DNA from: Bradyrhizobium sp. CSS354
GTDB lineage: Bacteria > Pseudomonadota > Alphaproteobacteria > Rhizobiales > Xanthobacteraceae
Assembly: GCF_029051725.1 (NCBI RefSeq)
Contig: NZ_JAACFU010000008.1
Location: 1 to 64,000, forward strand
Length of the DNA: 64,000 bases
Direction of reading: 5' to 3'
In this document: piece by piece, positions 1 through 8,317 of the stretch
How the letters are laid out: each line of letters opens with the position of its first letter
Numbering within the stretch: the stretch's first letter is position 1
Position numbers and translations under genes: made by a program
Notes under the pieces: model-generated
Told to the model about the DNA's origin: nothing
Databases searched by the model: none
The model's input: the letters and a program-made list of their open reading frames with translations, nothing else

Positions 1-39
1 CCACATGGGGCGGGGGGATCAAAGGCTGGGGCAAGGTTA

Positions 40-72
40 CGAGGTCCGGACTCCTAGGCACTCCGGACCTCG
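40..72. repeat. Perfect 11-bp inverted repeat (hairpin) downstream of the DUF1236 gene
   Basis: CGAGGTCCGGA at 40-50 is exactly complementary to TCCGGACCTCG at 62-72, with an 11-base spacer containing CCTAGG. It lies about 80 bases past the stop of the minus-strand DUF1236 gene. There is no T-run on either side, so it may be a rho-assisted or processing hairpin, or an operator of a gene left of the window. Confidence 0.5.
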
Positions 73-150
73 GGACTTTCAAGATTGAACGTGATTTCGC
101 GCCGCCGGCTTGATCAGCCGTGCGGCGCGAAGTCGTTTTGTGGGCGTTTC

Positions 151-1428
151 TTAACGCGTCTGCGGCTCGATCGTCACCGTGCAGTCGCCCTGCCCTTGCG
201 TCGCCACCACGATGTTACCCGCGGGAGCACCGAGGGTGATCGGCGCGGACGAGCCGCCGCCGGGCATCTGGACAGTCACGCTCAGGGAATCAGTCCGCGC
301 GGTCGAGCCTACGGTCGAGGGTTCTGCCTGGGCGACGTTGCCCGACGCATCACGCCGCATGATCTGGCAGTTCACATTACTGCCCCCGGCACTGCCCCCG
401 GCGGCCGCCATGCTTGATGAGGTGCCCCCGCTCATTTGGGCGCGGGCTCGCGACGGATCGCGAGGCACCTGGCTGACGATGCGATGGGTCCGCGGCTCCA
501 CGATGATGACGTCGTCACCGGTTGAGAAATACTCGTAGTCTCGATACTCGGGCTCGATCGCGACGATCTCGGGCGGAAGCCTGTGAAGGCGCACGCGCGA
601 GGGAATGGTCTCGCCGACCCGGATCGAGATGTTCAGATTACGCTCCGGCTCCGCCAGGCGTGCGCGGCTCACCGTTTCGGAGATCCGCACCTGCTTCTCG
701 GACGTCACCTGGGTCTGCTGATTGACCTGCGTGTTGGTCTGGGTCGTCTGATTGGCTTGATTGGTCTGCGTGCCCGAGGTGGCAGGCGCGGTCTGCGCAT
801 TGTTGGTCGGGGCCGTCCGGTTTGTGTCGGTCGCGGTGGCCGGTCGGTTGTTCTGCTGCGCCGGCGGTTGCTGCTCGGCCGCATTGCGCGGCGGCTGGGT
901 CTGGTTGCGCTCGTTCTGGTTGGCCGCCGTGCCCGGGCGCTCGTTCTGCTGGCCAGCCGAGCCGGACTTGGACTTCTCGGACTCCGCCGTTGATTTCTGC
1001 GGCGCGGACTTATCCTGCTTCGTCTCGGCGCTGCTCTTGCTGTCGCGTCCCGGCTTGGTGTTCTCGGCGTCGCGGTTGCGATCGCGCGAAGGCTCGCGGG
1101 ATTCCTGGGCCTGATCTTTCGACTTCGGCTGGTTGCGCTCGGCAGAACTGGCCGGCTGGCGCTTGTCGTCACTCGCGTCCTGCCTGGCAGCGCCGCCCTT
1201 CTCCTCCCGGCCGGCGCCCTGCGATCTCTCCTGGGCGCCCTGCGCGCGCTCTTGAACACGCTCTTGAACGTGCTCTTGGGCGCCGCCGCGCTGCGGCGCA
1301 GCGCCTTTCGCCGGCTCCTCGGTCCGTCTCGGCTCGTCTCTACGCTCACCGGGCGCCTGGGCGTAGGCGATGCCGGAAGCAAGCATCAGTCCGATAGCTG
1401 CGGTCGATAACATCAAGTGTTTGCGCAT
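151..1428 (-). CDS. Secreted DUF1236-domain protein with long low-complexity linker
   Basis: The 425-residue protein starts with a clear Sec signal peptide (MRKHLMLSTAAIGLMLASG, cleavage after AYA or AQA). Residues about 30-240 are a hydrophilic linker rich in Q, N, R, E, T and P. Residues about 245-322 resemble DUF1236, a short domain common in Rhizobiales secreted proteins (SxxVxxARLAEPERNLNISIRVG, then IEPEYRDYEYF). A glycine-rich tail of about 100 residues ends with CTVTIEP. The start has a strong GAGGAGAGG site. The linker suggests an extended periplasmic or surface-exposed protein. The function is unknown; the family assignment is good, the role is not. Confidence 0.8.
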   Translation of the reverse strand: MRKHLMLSTAAIGLMLASGIAYAQAPGERRDEPRRTEEPAKGAAPQRGGAQEHVQERVQERAQGAQERSQGAGREEKGGAARQDASDDKRQPASSAERNQPKSKDQAQESREPSRDRNRDAENTKPGRDSKSSAETKQDKSAPQKSTAESEKSKSGSAGQQNERPGTAANQNERNQTQPPRNAAEQQPPAQQNNRPATATDTNRTAPTNNAQTAPATSGTQTNQANQTTQTNTQVNQQTQVTSEKQVRISETVSRARLAEPERNLNISIRVGETIPSRVRLHRLPPEIVAIEPEYRDYEYFSTGDDVIIVEPRTHRIVSQVPRDPSRARAQMSGGTSSSMAAAGGSAGGSNVNCQIMRRDASGNVAQAEPSTVGSTARTDSLSVTVQMPGGGSSAPITLGAPAGNIVVATQGQGDCTVTIEPQTR

Positions 1429-1535
1429 GGTCCCTCTCCTCGGAAATTCGCAACAACAGACGCGAACGTTCTGCGGGTGCGAAGGTTCCTGATCAGGAAC
1501 GAGGGCCGATCACGCGGTCACATCTCAGGCGGGTT

Positions 1536-1922
1536 TCACATCGGGTCCTTCAGCGTGAGCCGCGCCGTGAAGGTCACGCTGGTCTTGCCAACCAGCGCCA
1601 TGCCTTCGACTTCGGCGCCGTCGGCGGAATAGTCGCCTGAAAAGCCGCAGGTCACTTCCCTGCCACCGAACGCGAGCGGCTTGCCAACCGCCTCGGTGTG
1701 CTGATTGACGGTCATGTCGCCGCGCCATTTCCCGTTCCGGAAGGTGTAGCTGCCGGTGTAATAGAAATAGCTGTCGCCGCCCATGATGCGGCCATCGCAG
1801 AGCACGACGACGCCTTTGGCCTGGCCGCGCTTGCCGTCGCGCATCTCAATCTCAAAGATGTAAAGGCCGTTGAGGACCTTCCTTGGGTTGCCGCCCTGCT
1901 CGGGCCCATCGCCGGCCGACAT
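1536..1922 (-). CDS. GrlR-like small beta-barrel protein
   Basis: This 128-residue protein has the pattern of the GrlR family (T3SS negative regulator fold): LNGLYIFEIEMRDG, then GVVVLCDGRIMGGDSYFYYTGSY, then repeated short beta strands ending VGKTSVTFTARLTL. GrlR in enteropathogens binds the activator GrlA, but most homologues in Rhizobiales are orphans with no secretion genes nearby, as here. It starts 14 bases after the nadE stop with GGGAG seven bases before its ATG, so it is probably co-transcribed with nadE. The family call rests on motif resemblance only. Confidence 0.6.
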   Translation of the reverse strand: MSAGDGPEQGGNPRKVLNGLYIFEIEMRDGKRGQAKGVVVLCDGRIMGGDSYFYYTGSYTFRNGKWRGDMTVNQHTEAVGKPLAFGGREVTCGFSGDYSADGAEVEGMALVGKTSVTFTARLTLKDPM

Positions 1923-1936
1923 CGCTCATCTCCCGT

Positions 1937-3970
1937 TCAAACCGGCACATTCCGTTCGAGATCTTCAAGCCACGCCGCCGCGCTCGAATCTGACGGCGCG
2001 CGCCAGTCGCCGCGCGGCGACAATGAGCCGCCGGCCGAAACCTTGGGGCCGTTCGGCATCGCCGAGCGCTTGAACTGGCTGAAAGCGAAGAAGCGGCGCA
2101 GGAACACCTCCAGCCAGCGGCGGATCTCCTTGAGATCATAGGCCTTGCGCCTATCGGCCGGAAATGCCGGCGGCCATTCGCCCTCGGCAACGTCCTTCCA
2201 GGCCTGCAACGCCATGAACGCGATCTTGGACGGCCGCATGCCGAACCGGAGCGTGTAGAACAGGTTGAAATCCTGAAGCTCGTAGGGACCGACGGAGGCT
2301 TCCGTGCTTTGCGGCTTCTCGCCGGGCTCGACCGGAACCAGTTCAGGCGAGATTTCAGCAACCAGGATCGAGCCAAGCGTCCGATTGACGTCGTCGCTGA
2401 ACTGCTTGGAGGCAATCACCCAGCGGATCAGATGCTGGATCAGCGTCTTCGGCACCCCGGCGTTGACGTTATAGTGCGCCATCTGGTCGCCGACGCCGTA
2501 AGTGCACCAGCCCAGCGCGAGCTCGGAGAGATCGCCGGTTCCGATGACGATGCCGCCATGATGGTTGGCAAGCCGGAACAGATAGTCCGTGCGCAGGCCC
2601 GCCTGCACGTTTTCGAATGTGACGTCGTAGACCTTCTCGCCCTTGCCGAAGGGATGGCCGATGTCCTTGAGCATCTGCGTCGCTGTGGTGCGAATGTCGA
2701 GCTCCTGCCAACTCGTCTGCAACGCCGTCATCAGCGCCAGCGCATTGGTCTTGCTCTCGCTGCCGGTGGCAAAGCCCGGCATGGTGTAGGCGAGAATGTT
2801 CTCGCGCGGCAGGCCGAGCAAATCGACCGCCTTGGCGGCGACGATCAGGGCGTGGGTGGAATCGAGCCCGCCCGATACGCCGATGACGACGCGCTTGGTG
2901 CCGGTCGCGCGCATGCGCTGGACGAGGCCCGCGACCTGAATGTTGTAGGCCTCATAGCAGTCCTGCTCGAGCAGGCTCTCGTCGCTTGGCACGAATGGAA
3001 AGCGCTCGACCTTGCGCAGGAAGCCGATATCGGCGGCCGGCGGCTTCAGGGCGAAGCCGACTTTCCGGAAGAAACCCTCGCGCTGCCGGCGATTGTCGTC
3101 GAACGTTCCCATCAGCGCGCGTTCCTGCCTGAGCAGGTCCAGATCGACATCAGCCAGCGTGATCTGGCCGCCCTGCCGGAACCGCTCGCCCTCGGCCAGC
3201 AGCACGCCGTATTCGTAGATCGAGGTCTGGCCGTCCCAGGCAAGATCGGTGGTCGATTCCCCTGCCCCGGCCGCGGAATAGACGTAGGCTGCGAGACAGC
3301 GCGCCGAGGTCGATTGGCACAAGAGCGCGCGCGAGCGGGCGCGGCCGATCGTGATCGGGCTGCCCGAGAGATTGATCAGCACGCTCGCGCCCGCGAGCGC
3401 GAGCTCGGAGGCTGGCGTCACCGGGATCCACATGTCCTCGCAGATCTCGACGCCGATGGTCAGGCCCGGAACGTCCTCGGCCGCAAACAGGAGGTCGACG
3501 CCGAACGGGGCATGCAGCCCGCCAAAGGCGACCATCTCTCCGACGATGCCGGCGCCGGAGGCGAAATGCCGTCCCTCATAGAATTCGCGATAGGTCGGCA
3601 GGTAGCTCTTGGGTACGACGCCGAGGACTTTGCCGCGATGGATGACGACCGCGCAATTGTAGATCCGATTGCCGAAGCGCAGCGGCGCGCCAACGATCAA
3701 AACGGTCATCAAGGACGAGGATGCCTCAACGATGGCCACAAGCCCGCGCTCGACAGCATCGAGCAGCGGATCCTGCTTCACCAGATCTTCGATCGCATAG
3801 CCGCACAGGCACAGCTCGGGAAACACGGCAACCGCCACCGACTGCGCGTGGCAGTCCTTCGCCGCCGCCAGAACCGCAGCCGCGTTTGCCGTGGGATCAG
3901 CCACATAAGAGGTGGTGACGCAGGCCGCCACGCGCGCAAATCCGTGGGCATAGATCGAGTGGAAACTCAT
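1937..3970 (-). CDS. nadE: Glutamine-dependent NAD+ synthetase
   Basis: NadE amidates nicotinate adenine dinucleotide to NAD+, taking ammonia from glutamine. The 677-residue protein has an N-terminal nitrilase-type glutaminase domain with the expected triad Glu52 (FPELCLCGY), Lys121 (VPKSYLPTYREFYE) and Cys177 (GVEICEDMW). The synthetase domain follows, with the ATP-pyrophosphatase loop SGGLDS at 366-371 and later GTGDLSELALGWCTYG. The chosen ATG at 3970 has AAGGGA ten bases upstream; an in-frame start at 4057 lies in poorly conserved sequence. Together with pncA in the same strand block it forms a nicotinamide-to-NAD recycling group. Confidence 0.95.
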   Translation of the reverse strand: MSFHSIYAHGFARVAACVTTSYVADPTANAAAVLAAAKDCHAQSVAVAVFPELCLCGYAIEDLVKQDPLLDAVERGLVAIVEASSSLMTVLIVGAPLRFGNRIYNCAVVIHRGKVLGVVPKSYLPTYREFYEGRHFASGAGIVGEMVAFGGLHAPFGVDLLFAAEDVPGLTIGVEICEDMWIPVTPASELALAGASVLINLSGSPITIGRARSRALLCQSTSARCLAAYVYSAAGAGESTTDLAWDGQTSIYEYGVLLAEGERFRQGGQITLADVDLDLLRQERALMGTFDDNRRQREGFFRKVGFALKPPAADIGFLRKVERFPFVPSDESLLEQDCYEAYNIQVAGLVQRMRATGTKRVVIGVSGGLDSTHALIVAAKAVDLLGLPRENILAYTMPGFATGSESKTNALALMTALQTSWQELDIRTTATQMLKDIGHPFGKGEKVYDVTFENVQAGLRTDYLFRLANHHGGIVIGTGDLSELALGWCTYGVGDQMAHYNVNAGVPKTLIQHLIRWVIASKQFSDDVNRTLGSILVAEISPELVPVEPGEKPQSTEASVGPYELQDFNLFYTLRFGMRPSKIAFMALQAWKDVAEGEWPPAFPADRRKAYDLKEIRRWLEVFLRRFFAFSQFKRSAMPNGPKVSAGGSLSPRGDWRAPSDSSAAAWLEDLERNVPV

Positions 3971-4122
3971 CGAGCACAGTCCCTTTGTCTCGTCGCGACC
4001 GGCCTCCGCCAGCTCTGGACTCCATTTAACCCATCGACATGGCCCCGTGCAGGCCATTCAACGGCATGCATAACGGATTTGCAGCTTCGCTGCCCGGCGC
4101 CGCGACCCTTTGGGGGGCAGTG

Positions 4123-5238
4123 TCAGGCTCTGCGCGCCAGCGCGCCGGGCAAGTCGTCGCGCAGCCACTCGGCGATCCGGAGCCAGGCATGGGCGTGGGT
4201 CCGCGCGCCCATGAACAGGCCAAGATGGTTGGTGGGCTCGGAGGTCGCCGCAATGAAGGCCGGTGGGGTGCCGAGCAAGCCGGCGGTGGCGAGCGCCTGC
4301 GCAGCCGGCACGACGTCGTCATCGAGCCCGGCCAAAAGAAAGACCGGCGCCTTGACGTCCTTCAGATCAATCACGCGGCCGAGTGCCGTGAACTGGCCGC
4401 GCGCGATCCGGTTCTCCCGGAAAATCCAATTGACGATCTCGAGATAATAGGTGCCGGGCAGATTGAGAGGCTCGGCGTTCCAGCGCTCGAACCGTGCCAG
4501 CAGCGCCGCACCCTCCTCGCCGGAGAGGTCGCTCTGCAGCGCCGTCGCGATATCGTTGCGGCTAGGCGCCTTCGACCAGACACGCAGCATCTCCTCGCCG
4601 CTGACATTGCCGCCCCCGCGCGCGACGAGCTGGTCGTAAACCATCTCCGGCGCGTTGCGGGCGAGCTGCGACAGCCTGGAGTCGATCGAGAGGTCGACGG
4701 GCGCGCCTGCTAGCACCAGCCGCCTCACCTTCGCGGGAAAGCGCGCCGCATAGAGCATCGACAGCCAGCCACCCTGGCACAGGCCGACGAGATCGACCGG
4801 CGCGCCGATCTCGTCGATGGCGACGTTGAGATCGCCGAGATAGCTGTCGATCGAGAGATAGCGCATGTCGGGTGCGGCCGAGCGCCAGTCGGTAAGATAG
4901 ACCCGGTCGATGCCGCCATTTTGCAGGGATTGCACCACGCTGTGGCCGGGGGCGAAGTCGGCGATCAGGGCCCGGTGCAGCGCATAGGGCGCGCAGACCA
5001 GCGCCGGCTGGCCGGACCCCATCCGCGTGCAATCGCGCAGGCGCATGGTCGCAAGCTCCAGCGCGACGGAGTTGGGCGTGGTCCACGGCAGGCTGCTATC
5101 GGTCGGCTCCGGCGAGCCGCGCTCGAGCCATCCGAAGCAGGCGTCCATGGCAAGCCGAGCCGCTGCGAACGGCCACAGCAGCGGGTCATCCGGGACCGGG
5201 CCCGGTGCGCGCTGCTGTTTTCCGGTCTTCTCCGCCAT
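4123..5238 (-). CDS. Alpha/beta hydrolase related to polyhydroxyalkanoate synthase (PhaC-like)
   Basis: The 371-residue protein carries the PHA-synthase style nucleophile elbow GLCQGG with Cys154, a later acidic residue in GLDDDVVP and a histidine in TNHLGLFMG, so a Cys-Asp-His triad is complete. Class I PhaC proteins are near 600 residues; this one lacks most of their N-terminal domain, so it is a short homologue, possibly a polyester hydrolase or thioesterase rather than a polymerase. It sits between pncA (16 bases upstream) and nadE, probably in one transcript. An in-frame upstream start at 5394 would overlap pncA and is unlikely. Confidence 0.75.
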   Translation of the reverse strand: MAEKTGKQQRAPGPVPDDPLLWPFAAARLAMDACFGWLERGSPEPTDSSLPWTTPNSVALELATMRLRDCTRMGSGQPALVCAPYALHRALIADFAPGHSVVQSLQNGGIDRVYLTDWRSAAPDMRYLSIDSYLGDLNVAIDEIGAPVDLVGLCQGGWLSMLYAARFPAKVRRLVLAGAPVDLSIDSRLSQLARNAPEMVYDQLVARGGGNVSGEEMLRVWSKAPSRNDIATALQSDLSGEEGAALLARFERWNAEPLNLPGTYYLEIVNWIFRENRIARGQFTALGRVIDLKDVKAPVFLLAGLDDDVVPAAQALATAGLLGTPPAFIAATSEPTNHLGLFMGARTHAHAWLRIAEWLRDDLPGALARRA

Positions 5239-5254
5239 GGCTATCTCACGGCGC

Positions 5255-5893
5255 TCACAGGAAGGCCTCGAAGCTGACGAGCGAAATACCGCGCTCCCGA
5301 AAACTCTGATGGGTCGCGGCCACCGAGCCGTCGAGATCGATGCCGCGGCAGGCGTCCTCGATGACGGCGACCTCGAACCCCGCCTTGCGCGCATCCTCCG
5401 CCGAGAAGCGGACGCAGTAGTCGAACGCGAGGCCGGCCACGAAGACCGTTTTCAGCTCGCGTTCGCGCAAATATCCGAGCAGGCCGGTCGGCGTCTTCCT
5501 GTCGTTCTCGAACAGCGCCGAATAGGAATCGATGCCGCGCCGAAACCCCTTCCGCACCACCAGACTTGCGCGAGCGGCGTCGAGATCGCGGTGAAATTCA
5601 GCGCCCGCCGTGCCTTGGACGCAATGGCTCGGCCAGAGCACCTGGACGCCATAGTCAAGCACGATGGTCTGGAACGGCTGTTTGCCCGCATGGTTCGGGG
5701 CAAAAGAGACATGATCGCGGGGATGCCAGTCCTGGGTCAGCACCACATTGGCGAATTTTTGGGCGATCCGATTGACGGCGGGGACGACTTTCTCGCCGCC
5801 GGGCACCGCGAGCGCCCCGCCCGTGCAAAAATCGTTCTGCACGTCGATGACCAGCAACACGTCCCGGTCGGAAATCTTCATCGCAAGGTCCAT
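5255..5893 (-). CDS. pncA: Nicotinamidase
   Basis: This enzyme deamidates nicotinamide to nicotinate in NAD recycling. The 212-residue isochorismatase-fold protein has the catalytic Asp in LLVIDVQNDFCTGG, the metal site in TQDWHPRDHVSF and the nucleophilic Cys in GLAFDYCVRFSAEDA. An alternative start is the ATG at 5881 (MKISDRD), four codons downstream; neither has a strong ribosome-binding site. It is the first gene of a minus-strand group leading to nadE and is divergent from glk. Confidence 0.92.
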   Translation of the reverse strand: MDLAMKISDRDVLLVIDVQNDFCTGGALAVPGGEKVVPAVNRIAQKFANVVLTQDWHPRDHVSFAPNHAGKQPFQTIVLDYGVQVLWPSHCVQGTAGAEFHRDLDAARASLVVRKGFRRGIDSYSALFENDRKTPTGLLGYLRERELKTVFVAGLAFDYCVRFSAEDARKAGFEVAVIEDACRGIDLDGSVAATHQSFRERGISLVSFEAFL

Positions 5894-6100
5894 TACAGGC
5901 CATCCCGCGCGACCGGCGCCGAACGCACGTCTCCAGTGTCGATCTTCCCGCGCTGCTTCGCAACCACCCGCAGGTGCGGCCATCTGCGCAAATGCTCCCC
6001 GTCGGTCCCGGGATGCAACGGTTTGGGCTCATGCGTGTTGACTAGATCCACCCGGGGACGGATTCTGATAAGCCGTTCGCATCTTGCGATCGGATAGAGT

Positions 6101-6142
6101 GGAGGAAGCGGTTCCCGCAGCCAAAAGGGCTGCGGCAGCCAT
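6101..6142 (+). promoter_or_regulatory. glk 5' leader: Shine-Dalgarno separated from the start by a hairpin
   Basis: A strong GGAGGA lies at 6101-6106, about 36 bases from the glk ATG, which is too far for normal initiation. CCGCAGCC (6115-6122) pairs perfectly with GGCTGCGG (6128-6135) around the loop AAAAG. Folding would bring the site to about 15 bases from the ATG. No in-frame start codon exists between them. Confidence 0.4.
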
Positions 6143-7120
6143 ATGCACATGACCATCGGCAAGACAGGACAGATTCTTCTCGCCGATATCGGCGGCACTA
6201 ATGCGCGCTTCGCGCTCAGTCAGGGCAACCAGACCGGACCGATCGACTACGTCAAAGTGGCAGACTTTCCGACCGTCCGGGAAGCCATTGCCGATGTTCT
6301 CGCGCGTCACTCCGACGGCAAACCGCCCCCAAGGGCCGTGCTGGCCGTCGCGGGCCCGGTGACCAACAACCGCTGCGTCATGACCAACAGCCCGTGGGTC
6401 ATCGACGGCAACGAGCTCCAGCCGGCCCTCGGCTTCGACAGCGTCCATGTTCTCAACGATTTCGAAGTGGTGGCCTGGTCCCTCCCCGCCCTGCAGCCCG
6501 CCGACCTGATCCCGCTCGGCGGACGAGATGGCCTTCCCGGAGAGCCGTTGCTGGTGGTTGGCCCTGGAACTGGCTTTGGCGTTTCCTGCCTGGTCGAGCG
6601 CCACGGCTCACGTCTGGCCGTCGTCACCGAGGCCGGCCACGCCACCTTGCCGGCGGAGGACGAGCGCGAGGAACGCGTGATCGCGTGCATGCGCGGACGG
6701 CTCGGCCACGTCTCCATCGAGCGTGGCGCGTTGTCCGGTTCCGGCCTGCAAAGCCTCTACGAGGCGCTGGCCGAGGTGGAAGGCGCTCAGGTGCCGCATC
6801 GCGATGCCGCCGCCATTACGAAGGCGGCGTTGGAGGGCAGTTGCGAGCTCTGCCGCGCGACGCTGGAGATGTTTTGCGCCATCCTCGGCTCGGTCGCGGG
6901 CAATCTCGCGGTGACCTTCGGTGCCCGCGGCGGCGTGTATATCGCCGGCGGAATCGTGCCGCGCTTTCCCGAGTTCCTTGCGGCCTCCGCATTCCGGGCG
7001 CGCTTCGAAGCCAAAGGACGCTTCCAGGATTATCTGCGCAACATCCCGACCAGGCTCGTCACGAAACCTGATGCGAGTTTCCTCGGCCTGACGATGTTTG
7101 CGGAGCACAACCAGCCTTAA
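6143..7120 (+). CDS. glk: Glucokinase
   Basis: It phosphorylates glucose to glucose 6-phosphate with ATP in the cytoplasm. The 325-residue protein is a full-length Glk-type hexokinase: phosphate-binding LLADIGGTNARFAL near the N-terminus, the catalytic region LNDFEVVAWSLP, the adenosine motif GPGTGFGVSCL, and GGVYIAGGIVPRFPEF near the C-terminus. Two starts are possible, at 6143 and 6149. It is transcribed divergently from pncA across 249 bases. The leader has a hairpin just before the start, listed separately. Confidence 0.92.
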   Translation: MHMTIGKTGQILLADIGGTNARFALSQGNQTGPIDYVKVADFPTVREAIADVLARHSDGKPPPRAVLAVAGPVTNNRCVMTNSPWVIDGNELQPALGFDSVHVLNDFEVVAWSLPALQPADLIPLGGRDGLPGEPLLVVGPGTGFGVSCLVERHGSRLAVVTEAGHATLPAEDEREERVIACMRGRLGHVSIERGALSGSGLQSLYEALAEVEGAQVPHRDAAAITKAALEGSCELCRATLEMFCAILGSVAGNLAVTFGARGGVYIAGGIVPRFPEFLAASAFRARFEAKGRFQDYLRNIPTRLVTKPDASFLGLTMFAEHNQP

Positions 7121-7264
7121 CGGCGCGCGTCTCCGTTCGCGCGAGTTCCAGTAATCCACAGCTGATTAACGAGCACGCGCGCCCGAAGCGGGATCATGCT
7201 TGCGCGCACGTCTCGGATGAGAAACAATCCTGGCTTGTGTGTGGCGTAGTTGCGGGGGCGTGAC

Positions 7265-7468
7265 ATGCGTAAGCAGGATTTGGGTTTCGACTATCACCGC
7301 TATCACCGCCTGCTGCTCGAGGCGGACGACGAGGGCAAGCGGCTGGCGCTGATCGAGCTCTTGATCGAGGAAAAGGCGCGCGACCGCCTCGCCGCCCAGC
7401 GCGCGTCGGACCGCGCCGCCATGACAGCCCACACCATCGCTACGGTGCTGAAGAACGGGCGCCACTGA
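7265..7468 (+). CDS. Small conserved-looking hypothetical protein, 67 aa
   Basis: The ATG at 7265 follows GGGGGCG and opens MRKQDLGFDYHRYHRLLLEA. The protein is charged and mostly helical, with no membrane segment or cysteine. The composition (KRLALIELLIEEKARDRLAAQ) suggests a two- or three-helix soluble domain. I recognise no family. It stands alone between glk and a very small gene. Confidence 0.6.
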   Translation: MRKQDLGFDYHRYHRLLLEADDEGKRLALIELLIEEKARDRLAAQRASDRAAMTAHTIATVLKNGRH

Positions 7469-7605
7469 AACGAGTGATCGCGCTCCAGTGCCTGAAAATG
7501 CGGGATCGATTGCGATTTCGTTAACGATCCATCGAAAGCTCGCGTCAAACTTTTTGCTGTAGGAGTTCCCTTACCTGATCCAATTCAGGGGCAACAAAGG
7601 GGGGA

Positions 7606-7767
7606 ATGAACATGAGCATGATTTCGATCGCCGCGATGCCGGCCACCATCGAAACGCGTTTGGCCGACTCTTCGTTCAAGACCATCTTGCTGTTTTGCTG
7701 CACGGGCCTGGTCGCCTCGTTCGGCCTGATGGCGCGCGGCATCGATCTCGGCGCCGGCCTGATGTGA
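7606..7767 (+). CDS. Very small probable membrane protein, 53 aa
   Basis: The ATG at 7606 follows AAAGGGGGG at ideal spacing, and the frame runs to TGA at 7765. The product begins MNMSMISIAAMPATIETRLA and contains a 17-20 residue hydrophobic segment (TILLFCCTGLVASFGLMA) followed by RGIDLGAGLM. A single-span or amphipathic membrane peptide is likely. An intrinsic terminator follows within 25 bases, which supports a discrete transcription unit. The function is unknown. Confidence 0.65.
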   Translation: MNMSMISIAAMPATIETRLADSSFKTILLFCCTGLVASFGLMARGIDLGAGLM

Positions 7768-7790
7768 GACCGCGACGAATTCCGTCGCGA

Positions 7791-7819
7791 ATGGCCGCCG
7801 TGACGGGCGGCCATTTTTT
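7791..7819. terminator. Intrinsic terminator between convergent genes
   Basis: ATGGCCGCC (7791-7799) pairs with GGCGGCCAT (7806-7814) around a six-base loop, and a T-run follows. It ends the 53-residue gene on the plus strand, and lies just past the stop of the minus-strand receiver gene. Confidence 0.85.
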
Positions 7820-7828
7820 GTTTTGGTC

Positions 7829-8206
7829 TCAGTGCGGCGTCTTCGCTACCGCTTCCGGGAACATCGAATCGATCATCGCCTTGAGCTGATCGATCGAAAT
7901 CGGCTTGCGCAGGATCGGCCGGCGCCGAAGCAAGGATGGCAGCAGCTCCGGACCGTAGCCCGTCGCGAACAGAAACGGCTTGCCGCGGCGCTCGATCAGG
8001 TCGGCGACCGGATCGACGTAGAGGCCCTTGAGATTGATGTCGAGGATCGCAAGATCGTACTGCGCGGTCATGGCGAAAGCACTGGCGTCCCGGACATTGT
8101 CCGCTTCCGCGGCGACGTGGTGGCCGAGTTCCTCCACCATGTCCGCCATCATCATCCGGATCAACGTCTCGTCTTCGACCAGGAAAACGGAGAGTCCGTC
8201 CGCCAT
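7829..8206 (-). CDS. Single-domain response regulator (CheY-like receiver)
   Basis: This 125-residue protein is a bare receiver domain. It has the acidic pair in VFLVEDETLIRMMM, the phospho-acceptor Asp in DLAILDINLKG, the switch Thr in FLFATGYG and the conserved Lys in ILRKPIS. There is no output domain and no kinase nearby, so it acts by phosphotransfer or protein contact with a partner encoded elsewhere. The ILDINLKG signature is typical of the stand-alone receivers numerous in Bradyrhizobium. Confidence 0.9.
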   Translation of the reverse strand: MADGLSVFLVEDETLIRMMMADMVEELGHHVAAEADNVRDASAFAMTAQYDLAILDINLKGLYVDPVADLIERRGKPFLFATGYGPELLPSLLRRRPILRKPISIDQLKAMIDSMFPEAVAKTPH

Positions 8207-8317
8207 ATCAACCCCGCAATCAGCTTCCGAAGCTAATCATAACCGAATCGCGAAGAGGATTCACGACTTCGTGGCGGGGGCCGTTAATTCAAACGCGCCC
8301 GATCCGATTCAACTTGA

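Noticed and set aside
2309..4447. A 712-codon plus-strand open frame antisense to nadE
   Set aside because: NadE has all catalytic motifs on the other strand; this frame has none and no ribosome-binding site.
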